Assembly (NCBI RefSeq): GCF_002573715.1
Contig: NZ_PDHM01000016.1
Span: 1 to 64,000, forward strand
Direction: 5' to 3'
Length of the DNA stretch: 64,000 bases
DNA from: Paenibacillus sp. EZ-K15
GTDB lineage: Bacteria; Bacillota; Bacilli; Paenibacillales; Paenibacillaceae
Positions 16,782-24,223 of the stretch are shown in pieces; position 1 is the first letter of the stretch; the number at the start of each line of letters is the position of its first letter. A program made the position numbers and the translations under genes. The notes below the pieces were generated by a model that worked only from the letters and a program-made list of their open reading frames with translations, did not search any database and was not told the DNA's origin.

Positions 16782-17647
16782 GTCTGATTGCTGTATGGAG
16801 TCCCTTGAAGAGCGGCAGTGGCAGTACGATGTTGGCCTCGAGCTTACCTATCGTGTTGGCGCTTGAATATCAGGTCAAAGTGCTGCTCGCCCATGGTGGA
16901 CATGCAGGGGAACGAGTGGAACAAGCCTTTACCTATAAGCAGGAATCATTAGATTATATGACGGCATTTCAAGATACCGGAATGGATGCATTGGAACGGC
17001 TTCGTGCAAGCGGGCGACTGAGCCCAGAGAATGTACGCAATTATACCTTGCCGCTCCTGTCTGATCGGCTCGATCTTTTATGTGGGCCGAAACCCATGTC
17101 TGCCGATGCTATACATGCCGCAAGAAATGCGGAGGACAGGAAACAGGCGGAACTTATGACCAGCGTGATGGAGTCCTCCAAGCGAAGTTACGACGTCACG
17201 GTAGCCGATGCAGGCAATGGAGTTCCTGGAGCGGCAGATCGTGCGATACTTCAAGCTGCAGACTTCATCGTAGTTGGTTTGAATCAGAATTTGCATGTCC
17301 TGGAGAGTGCGCTTAAACAGGAGTGGTTGCCCCCTGAAGTGAAGGACAAGGCATGCTTGTATATCGTCGGCAAATATGACCGGGATAGCCATTGTACACG
17401 TCAAAATATCAAGCGCCGCTTTGGCATCAAGACGACGGTACTTGGTGTTCCGTATTGTTCCAGGATGACGGATGCATGGAATATGCGCTCAGTTATGCCC
17501 TACATGCAGCGAAGCCGGGGAAGCGCTGACCTGAAACGCATGAGCTCACTATATAATGCGGTTCATAATCTGGCGGATGCCGTGGCTGAACACCTTGGTC
17601 TTCCTGCTGGCGGTTCGAAACTGGGAGGCCTGCATGCTCTTGGGTAA
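16778..17647 (+). CDS. ParA/MinD-like protein (CpaE-like)
   Basis: The 289-residue protein starts with LIAVWSPLKSGSGSTMLASSL, aligned with the ParA deviant Walker A (KGGxGKT). The signature first Lys is kept, but the second Lys is replaced by Ser (GSGST). YDVTVADAGNGVPG matches the switch II strand, and ADFIVVGLNQN the next. CpaE proteins in Tad systems are ParA-like factors that localise the pilus; this is probably the counterpart. AAGGAGG lies just upstream of the ATG, which overlaps the previous stop. Its end overlaps the ATPase gene start by 14 bases. Confidence 0.72.
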   Translation: MSLIAVWSPLKSGSGSTMLASSLPIVLALEYQVKVLLAHGGHAGERVEQAFTYKQESLDYMTAFQDTGMDALERLRASGRLSPENVRNYTLPLLSDRLDLLCGPKPMSADAIHAARNAEDRKQAELMTSVMESSKRSYDVTVADAGNGVPGAADRAILQAADFIVVGLNQNLHVLESALKQEWLPPEVKDKACLYIVGKYDRDSHCTRQNIKRRFGIKTTVLGVPYCSRMTDAWNMRSVMPYMQRSRGSADLKRMSSLYNAVHNLADAVAEHLGLPAGGSKLGGLHALG

Positions 17648-19544
17648 TTCCTTGAATACGATATGGATCATCGTCATGATTTTGTTTGTATTGCTATTTG
17701 TATATCTGCGTTATTTGGATACCCGAAAACCGGCGGCTGCGATTTCGCGGGGATCGGATCCCTATTCTCTTGAAGCTATGACTGCGTTTGTTAAAGAAAG
17801 CCTCCATCAGCTGACGCACAGCCAGTTGTCTGATTTAGGGCTGCACGAAGAGGAGTATCGCCGCAGGCTGAACAAGCGAAGCGAATTGAGAAGTGCCCTC
17901 AAGGGCTGCGTTTCCGGAGATGTGCTGGATAAGGCGTATGTAAAGGATTTTTTAAAGCAGCTCCTGGTAAGAGACCTAGGTTTGAACGAGTCCAACATTC
18001 ATGCAGCCATTCCGTTCGAAAACCTGACCGAGTTAACAGCCCAGGATCAATTCGAGATCATATTATACCTGTATAAGCAGAGGCACGGAGAGGATGCTTT
18101 ATCCGTACTTCTTGAGACGTATGATCTTGCAGAGCCGCGCGTGATTCCAGGCTATGGAGAGGGCAGCGTTTATGCGGTTACCGAGGAGGACATCGCATAT
18201 ATCTATGAGTCAGAGAAGCGTCCGCTCTTGTTTCCGGAGAAGCTTGACATCGTCGTCCAGCGCATTTATCAGCAGTACAAAGGCTTTTCCGTTGTGGATG
18301 AAATCAGGGATCAACGGATCGACGGGATCAGTGGCGGCGTTAGTGGCATTCCTGTTAATCGTGACAGCGGGCAGGATATTTTTCACTCCCAGGATGAGTT
18401 CTTGGGGCTAAGTTTTTCGCATACCGAATCGCCTGCAACAGGCTGTGAGAGTGTGTGGATTTTTTATCGAGGGGTGTCGCTGCATCTAGCTTTTTTATCA
18501 TTTGGTTCGATGCTGGAACTTAAGAGGGTATGTCAAAACATATACAAATATAATCATCCTGGGCAGCTTTCGGAAGCCAGCGGTTATAAAGTGAATGAGA
18601 TGAAGGATGGCTCCAGGGTCGTTGTGGTCCGGCCCCCATTTGCCGAGTCCTGGGCGTTCTTTGTCCGCAAGTTTGATCTGCCCAAGGCTTCGCTGGATCA
18701 GTTAATTACGGGAAACGGCTCGGAATTGGTGATCGGTTTGTTGAGGTATTTAATGAAAGGCAGCCGGATTACGGCAATCACCGGTGCTCAGGGTTCCGGA
18801 AAAACAACGCTGCTCATGGCGATGGTGGGTCATATTTATGCGTCTTATACTCTTCGGGTTCAGGAGATGGCCTTTGAGCTGCATTTAAGGAAAATCTACA
18901 GCCGCCGGAATATTCTCAGCTTTAGGGAAACCGAGCATATTAGTGGGCAGGCAGGTCTGGATCTGCAGAAGAAAACGGACGGTACCGTTAATATTCTTGG
19001 TGAGGTTGCCAGTGACGAGGTAGCGTCATGGATGATACAGATGTCTCAAGTGGCAAGTTTGTTTACCGTGTTTACCCATCATGCCAAGACATTCAAAGAC
19101 CTTGTACAATCTTTGCGCAACTCCTTGCTCAAGAACGGCGTTTTCAGGCAAGAGCATATTGCTGAGCAGCAGGTGGTCAGCGTGATCAACTTTGATATTC
19201 ATCTTAGAAGAGACGCTTACGGTAACCGTTACATAGAGCGTATTACAGAGTGCATCCCGGTTGAGAAGGGATCCCTGCCACCATTTGAGGGAACTTCGGA
19301 AAACCGCTGGAAGAGCAGCATGGAGGAGTATTTTCAGCTAAGTGCAGAACATATGCGGAGATTGAACGAAGTAAGTTATTTCGTATCCCGTAATGTAATT
19401 GAATACCGGGACGGTGCCTATATCGCTGCCGCCAAGTTATCCGAAAGCAGTGTTCGTGAAATGACGGAGCAGATGCATCCGGAAGATGCCGAAGAATTCA
19501 GAGTGTTTCTGGCTTCGGGTTGGGGGGAACAAAGTGACCTCTAA
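17634..19544 (+). CDS. TadA-like secretion ATPase with N-terminal membrane helix
   Basis: A 636-residue VirB11/TadA-type ATPase. Walker A is GAQGSGKTT (Lys390), an Asp-box-like VQEMAFELHL follows, the Walker B region is VNILGEVASDEVASW, and the His-box region is FTVFTHHAKTFKDLV. Unlike usual cytoplasmic TadA, the N-terminus has a hydrophobic helix (about 8-26, IWIIVMILFVLLFVYLRYLD), so the ATPase seems membrane-anchored. The start at 17634 is set by GGGAGG five bases upstream; a TTG at 17640 is the alternative. It should power assembly of the pilin-like proteins downstream. Confidence 0.8.
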   Translation: MLLGNSLNTIWIIVMILFVLLFVYLRYLDTRKPAAAISRGSDPYSLEAMTAFVKESLHQLTHSQLSDLGLHEEEYRRRLNKRSELRSALKGCVSGDVLDKAYVKDFLKQLLVRDLGLNESNIHAAIPFENLTELTAQDQFEIILYLYKQRHGEDALSVLLETYDLAEPRVIPGYGEGSVYAVTEEDIAYIYESEKRPLLFPEKLDIVVQRIYQQYKGFSVVDEIRDQRIDGISGGVSGIPVNRDSGQDIFHSQDEFLGLSFSHTESPATGCESVWIFYRGVSLHLAFLSFGSMLELKRVCQNIYKYNHPGQLSEASGYKVNEMKDGSRVVVVRPPFAESWAFFVRKFDLPKASLDQLITGNGSELVIGLLRYLMKGSRITAITGAQGSGKTTLLMAMVGHIYASYTLRVQEMAFELHLRKIYSRRNILSFRETEHISGQAGLDLQKKTDGTVNILGEVASDEVASWMIQMSQVASLFTVFTHHAKTFKDLVQSLRNSLLKNGVFRQEHIAEQQVVSVINFDIHLRRDAYGNRYIERITECIPVEKGSLPPFEGTSENRWKSSMEEYFQLSAEHMRRLNEVSYFVSRNVIEYRDGAYIAAAKLSESSVREMTEQMHPEDAEEFRVFLASGWGEQSDL

Positions 19545-21606
19545 AGATGTGTTAATACTGATTTTAATCATTTCTATGGCACTGTTTTCCATCACACTCG
19601 GTATCATGTCGTGGATGAACAGGAGACGAGGGTATCGTGAGGTAACTTCCGTCAAGGTGGATGCGGGCGAGGTAAGATCATTGCGGGGGATGTACCGGCA
19701 ATGGTTTCAATTGGCCTATATGTATGGGATGAAGCTCCCGTTAATCAAAGCCTATCTTAAACGGATCAGACAGCGGATCGCGATCATGCATCCGTACGAC
19801 GAAATATCACTCCGGTTTGAAACAGTGAGGCTAGCCTTCGCGATTACCGGCACGATCGGGTTAACTGCCATGCTCCTTATATGGAGTCATCCGGACTTGG
19901 GGTTTATTATCATTGTTATTCTCGCAGCAGCGGTTATTAACAATATGCTCGTTGAGATGTTCATTAACCGACTGGAACGAAAAATACTTATCCAATCGGT
20001 TGAATTGTTCTCCTCCGTCCGCCATCACTATCAGCAGCATGGAATGGTAGAGGAAGCTTTGTACGAGGGGGCGGAGACTTCTGGACATGAAATCTCTATG
20101 CATGCCCATCGGATCTACAATGCCTTGGTATCAAACGATCCTGATGACGAACTGGAGAGGTATTATGAGGTAGCGCCGAACCGATATCTTAAAGCGTTTG
20201 CGGGTATTTCACATCTGGTCATGGAGTTTGGCGATCATGCGAGAAAACAAGGCTCTATCTATCTGCATGGACTAAGCGGATTGACCAAGGAGATCCAATT
20301 GGAAATATTGCGCAGAGACAAGCTGGATTATTTAATGAAGGGCTTGAATGTGATTGCGTTGGCGCCGGTCTTTTTCACCAAACCGATTGAACGCTGGGCC
20401 AGAAGCAGTTTTCCGTCGATGGATGAGTTTTATATGAGCAAGCTCGGTTTTGTGACCAAGATATCAATTTATGTCATTATTCTCATTTCTTATATCTTGC
20501 TTCAGAAGCTCCAGCAAAATCGAGAAACGGATTACCGCGCAGAGGTTCAGAAGATGACCTTGGAAGAAAGGATGTACCGAATTGCTTCTATGCGCTGGCT
20601 TGTGAAGGTGATGGCTCCGACACCCGGTACGGTGAAATATGACAGGCAGGTACGGTTACTAAAGGAAAGCAACGCGAGAATCAAGTTCGAATGGCTCTAT
20701 ATCAGAAGGGTGACGTTTTTCCTCCTGGCTTTCTTTCTGTCGTTATCACTGGCAGTAGGCCTGCATGTGCAGGCAAAACATCATCTGCTGTATGTCCCCG
20801 TTTCCCTGAACCATTCCCTGTTCGGCCAAATGAATGAGATCGAACGTCGTCAGGCAGAAGAAACGGTTGAGCGTGATCGGCTGCTAATGGAACAATTGCA
20901 TATGTCGCCGGATGTAACCGATGATCAGATCAAACAGATGGTCAGTGAGACAGACCCTATTGAATTGACCAAAGAACAAGTTGAGATCACAACTGATCGA
21001 ATTATGACTAAATTGCAGCGCTATGATAGCGAGTATTTGAAATGGTGGGAGTTGCTCCTATCCTTTCTGGCAGGTATGGCTGCATATGCGGCGCCATTAT
21101 GGCTGCTGCATTTTCACCGGAAAGTACGCAATATGGAAATGCGGCATGAAATTTATCAATTTCAGACGGTCATATCCATACTGCGTGGAATGGAGCGCAT
21201 CTCGGTTGAGGGCATATTAGAATGGCTTAATCGGTTTGCCGTTATTTTTAAGATTCCCATTCAAAAAAGCTTGCTTCATTACGAACATGGCGCGCAGTTG
21301 GCATTGCTGGAGTTGAAGGAAGACGTCTGGTTTCCTGAATTTCAGCGGCTGGTGGACAAGCTGTTGCTTGCGGTAGATAAAGTACCGATCAAGGATGTTT
21401 TTGATGATCTCGATGGAGAAATGATATTTAGTTTCGAGCAGCGCAAGCAAGAGTATGAAGCGATGATCGACACGAAGGCCGCATGGGGGCGAATGATCGG
21501 TTTTACTCCGATGTATGCGCTGATTTTTATGTATCTTGTCATTCCGCTAATCGGCATGAGTTTCTCCCAGATGGAAACGTACTATGAGCAAATTCAACGA
21601 TTATAA
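19534..21606 (+). CDS. Fused TadB/TadC-like membrane platform protein
   Basis: The 690-residue protein has about seven hydrophobic segments: an N-terminal helix; two in LAFAITGTIGL ... LGFIIIVILAAAVI; one in ISIYVIILISYILL; one in VTFFLLAFFLSLSLAV; one in LLSFLAGMAAYAAPL; and a last in PMYALIFMYLVIPLIG. Between them are two large helical cytoplasmic blocks, as in type II secretion F (T2SSF) proteins. Tad systems normally encode two such proteins, TadB and TadC, each about 300 residues. Length and helix order suggest both are joined here. GTG at 19534, inside the ATPase gene end, is preferred because GGGGGGAAC precedes it. Confidence 0.7.
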   Translation: MTSKDVLILILIISMALFSITLGIMSWMNRRRGYREVTSVKVDAGEVRSLRGMYRQWFQLAYMYGMKLPLIKAYLKRIRQRIAIMHPYDEISLRFETVRLAFAITGTIGLTAMLLIWSHPDLGFIIIVILAAAVINNMLVEMFINRLERKILIQSVELFSSVRHHYQQHGMVEEALYEGAETSGHEISMHAHRIYNALVSNDPDDELERYYEVAPNRYLKAFAGISHLVMEFGDHARKQGSIYLHGLSGLTKEIQLEILRRDKLDYLMKGLNVIALAPVFFTKPIERWARSSFPSMDEFYMSKLGFVTKISIYVIILISYILLQKLQQNRETDYRAEVQKMTLEERMYRIASMRWLVKVMAPTPGTVKYDRQVRLLKESNARIKFEWLYIRRVTFFLLAFFLSLSLAVGLHVQAKHHLLYVPVSLNHSLFGQMNEIERRQAEETVERDRLLMEQLHMSPDVTDDQIKQMVSETDPIELTKEQVEITTDRIMTKLQRYDSEYLKWWELLLSFLAGMAAYAAPLWLLHFHRKVRNMEMRHEIYQFQTVISILRGMERISVEGILEWLNRFAVIFKIPIQKSLLHYEHGAQLALLELKEDVWFPEFQRLVDKLLLAVDKVPIKDVFDDLDGEMIFSFEQRKQEYEAMIDTKAAWGRMIGFTPMYALIFMYLVIPLIGMSFSQMETYYEQIQRL

Positions 21607-21680
21607 CGATACGAGGATGGGTCAACCAGAATTATGATCAATAGGTTCAAAAAATAAATGAGAGAATGAGGGAGATTTCA

Positions 21681-22139
21681 ATGAATAATGCATCATCCGC
21701 TTTAAAGGTTGCAGCAGGTATATTTCTGACCATTGCGCTGATTACCATTGTTGTTATTTTGTTTATTTCGGCCCAGGAGGCAACCAAAACCGCTCAGAAC
21801 AACTTTTCAGATATTCAGACAGAGCTGTCCCAGGCAGCATTTACCGTGTATGACGGAACAACCATCAGCGGTTCTCAGGTGACAAACGCACTGCGTAAAT
21901 ACAAGGACAAGGATCAATTTGGCGTTTTCATAGCAACAGGGAAAAATAAAGCAGGGCAATGGTACGGCAATGTGTTGGAGAAGGACGGCTCGATTCCCAA
22001 TCCGGATTCAAGACAAGGGAATATCGAACACGTTATGGATGAGAAAAGCCCAGAGTACGTTAATCCAAGCGGGAAATTTAAGGCCACCATCGTTAAGGAT
22101 GATTCCAACGTGATCAGAGGCATCAAGTTTGATCAATAG
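21681..22139 (+). CDS. Pilin-like single-helix protein 1
   Basis: A 152-residue protein with a very short N-terminus, a hydrophobic helix (about 10-32) and an amphipathic continuation (SAQEATKTAQNNFSDIQTELS), then a small Gly/Asp-rich globular domain. This is the shape of type IV pilin-like subunits, although no clear prepilin cleavage site is visible. The start at 21681 follows GAGGGAGA; an ATG at 21666 overlaps that site. As the first small protein after the platform gene, it is the best candidate for the main subunit. No homologue is recognised. Confidence 0.65.
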   Translation: MNNASSALKVAAGIFLTIALITIVVILFISAQEATKTAQNNFSDIQTELSQAAFTVYDGTTISGSQVTNALRKYKDKDQFGVFIATGKNKAGQWYGNVLEKDGSIPNPDSRQGNIEHVMDEKSPEYVNPSGKFKATIVKDDSNVIRGIKFDQ

Positions 22140-22163
22140 TTATGAATGGAAAGGTGACTTGCC

Positions 22164-22559
22164 TTGCGTGAACAAACGATAAGCGCGCTTGAAATGGCAG
22201 CAGGAGTGGCATTATTTCTTGGCGCAGCCCTGTATGCATTCCAAATTCAGACGATGGTGGATGGCGGTATATCAGCCGCAGGCAGAATGACTCAGGAGCA
22301 GCATGCGGGTGTGATCACCGTAGAGATGACGAACGAGAACAGAAAGCTCATTTATAAGGGAAGCGAAGTATTATTCACGCTGCGAGAGGTTCAAGCAGGC
22401 GGCTTCAATATGTATGTGGATGGAGCACTGTTCCGATCAGGAAGTAATCCGGAGGAGCTGGATTTTTCGATCATTGATATGAACGCCCGTTATGCTACGG
22501 AGTACGTTCGGAGAATCGATGGAGATGTGGAGAGTATCCAGTTTGTTAAAGTGAGGTAA
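22164..22559 (+). CDS. Pilin-like single-helix protein 2
   Basis: A 131-residue protein from a TTG start, with GAAAGGTGA upstream. The N-terminus is REQTISALEMAAGVALFLGAALYAFQIQ: a short polar head with a Glu just before or inside the hydrophobic helix, as in type IV pilins. A beta-rich domain (VITVEMTNENRKLIYKGSE, FTLREVQAGG) follows. The embedded Glu is notable because Glu5 of the mature pilin is important for assembly. No prepilin peptidase is encoded in this operon. Confidence 0.65.
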   Translation: MREQTISALEMAAGVALFLGAALYAFQIQTMVDGGISAAGRMTQEQHAGVITVEMTNENRKLIYKGSEVLFTLREVQAGGFNMYVDGALFRSGSNPEELDFSIIDMNARYATEYVRRIDGDVESIQFVKVR

Positions 22560-22564
22560 CAACA

Positions 22565-23119
22565 ATGTCAAACTCGGTTTCGAAATGGTTTGCTGCCTTT
22601 CTGGCGCTTCTCCTGCTGTACTTGGTTCCAGCAGGCGAGATGGCCAGAAGACAGGATGATCTGTCACGACTCGTTGTTTATCAATCCGTCACCAAATTCG
22701 TGGACAGTGTCCGTACGAAGGGGTATATTACTCCGATTATGTACAATGACTTCCTACAAGAGCTGGCAGCCACCGGGAACATTTACAATGTGGAGATGGA
22801 GCACCATCACAAGAAGTACCACCCGGAATATGCGGATCCTTCAGATCCTGGTACATTCCTGAACCGTTATTCCGTCGTATATGATGCTTACTATCAGGAA
22901 GATGTTATGGGATATTTGTTCCCGGAGTCGAATGTTGATAAACACGATGATAGACGCCGATACCGCTTAACGGCCGGAGATCACTTCCAGGTAAGTGTCA
23001 GTTCTCTGAATCGAACCCCCGGACTGATCATGTTCGATGCGCTGACCGGATCAAATTCAGGTGGCAAAGCAGCAATCGCATTCCCTTACGGAGGCTTGGT
23101 TCTGAATGAAGATTACTGA
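22565..23119 (+). CDS. Pilin-like single-helix protein 3
   Basis: A 184-residue protein with an N-terminal membrane helix (about 8-24), a polar helical stem (EMARRQDDLSRLVVYQSVTKFVD) and a His/Tyr-rich globular region (MEHHHKKYHPEY). It starts 5 bases after the previous stop with a GAGGT site, and overlaps the next gene by 14 bases. The layout suggests a minor, TadE/TadF-like subunit. I recognise no family. Confidence 0.65.
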   Translation: MSNSVSKWFAAFLALLLLYLVPAGEMARRQDDLSRLVVYQSVTKFVDSVRTKGYITPIMYNDFLQELAATGNIYNVEMEHHHKKYHPEYADPSDPGTFLNRYSVVYDAYYQEDVMGYLFPESNVDKHDDRRRYRLTAGDHFQVSVSSLNRTPGLIMFDALTGSNSGGKAAIAFPYGGLVLNEDY

Positions 23120-24101
23120 TCTTGCCATCGTATTCACCGCCGTGTTTTTCCCCATGTTTATTATCTTGGGCATGCGTGCCGAGAGTCTGGAGGATGTCCG
23201 GTACGTAGAGATGAAATATTCGGCTGCGCTGCGCACAGCCGTCCAAGACGGCGGGATGATGCTGAACGATAATGAGACCCAGGACAAAGAGTCGGCATAT
23301 GATTCTTTAAAATTTATGCGTGCGGACAAAGAGCGAGCGCTGGAGTCCTTTTCCCATACGCTGTACATCAATATGGGGATCGCGGATGATCCGGCTACGC
23401 AGACTGCCCTGTGGTGGTATATTCCTGCTATCGTTGTGCTGGATTATGACGGGTATTATATGTATGTTTCGCAAACCTTCACCAACGCGTATGGAGAGGA
23501 GCTCATGGAGCACAGATGGACACCCAAAATTCCTTATGCCTGGAATGATGGCAGGGGCAACAGCATCCAGTTTACATTGGATTCCTTCGTTCAGGTATAT
23601 GAATCAGGTGGAGGTTCCTCCATCTGGCACTCTGGCTTTCGGGAGGATCTGACTGGCAGGACGGGTGTAGCTTTGCTGGAGGATAAGGATATGTTTGAAC
23701 AAGTCAGGCGGATCACGATTGTGAATACCGTTCAAGATCATCTTGCTTATTACATACAGCGGCACAACCAAGTGGCGCTCCGAAACGGAGTATCTTATAC
23801 GTTCGCGCTTCCGTTGATATCCCAGGAAGAGTGGGTGAATACGATTGATGATATCGGTATGATGGCGTTTATTCAAGGCATTCCCCTGGGCGATCAGTAT
23901 TATAATAACTATGCCCTTGGAGGCGGCAGACTCGTTAAAGCTCCGGTCTATTTCGGAGGAGTGGATAGCAGGGGGCTCAAATATTATTATCGTGATGTCT
24001 GCCAATACAACCATCGCGTGGAAGAAGTGTTTCCGAGTGCCAAGGAGGCAGCGGCAGCCGGTTATCAGGAGAAAAGCTGTTCTAATCCCGGTGTTCTATA
24101 A
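23106..24101 (+). CDS. Single-helix exported protein with Ada-zinc-like tail
   Basis: The 331-residue protein has a membrane helix at the N-terminus (about 5-23) and a large extracytoplasmic part rich in Tyr, Trp and aromatic pairs (WWYIPAIVVLDYDGYYMY). The tail (about 290-331) has the layout of the small Ada-type metal-binding motif: YYRDVC (Cys299), VFPSAKEAAAAGY, then KSC (Cys325). CGGAGG precedes the start within the previous gene. It is last in the operon and the largest of the small exported proteins, so it could be a tip or adhesin-like subunit. That role is inference. Confidence 0.65.
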   Translation: MKITDLAIVFTAVFFPMFIILGMRAESLEDVRYVEMKYSAALRTAVQDGGMMLNDNETQDKESAYDSLKFMRADKERALESFSHTLYINMGIADDPATQTALWWYIPAIVVLDYDGYYMYVSQTFTNAYGEELMEHRWTPKIPYAWNDGRGNSIQFTLDSFVQVYESGGGSSIWHSGFREDLTGRTGVALLEDKDMFEQVRRITIVNTVQDHLAYYIQRHNQVALRNGVSYTFALPLISQEEWVNTIDDIGMMAFIQGIPLGDQYYNNYALGGGRLVKAPVYFGGVDSRGLKYYYRDVCQYNHRVEEVFPSAKEAAAAGYQEKSCSNPGVL

Positions 24102-24176
24102 TCTCTGAAAGTTATGGTTTCTGCCGGACTCCAGGATGTGATACAATAAACTCTTGACTGTGTATATTTCGCTAAA

Positions 24177-24204
24177 TTAACATGAAATAAGTTCATTTTA
24201 TACA
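24177..24204 (+). promoter_or_regulatory. Promoter for the ABC-F gene
   Basis: TTAACA at 24177-24182 and TATACA at 24199-24204 are 16 bases apart, about 20 bases before the ABC-F ATG. A TTGACT at 24154 is an alternative -35 element with poorer spacing. Confidence 0.45.
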
Positions 24205-24223
24205 GACAGGAGTTACTATAGCC

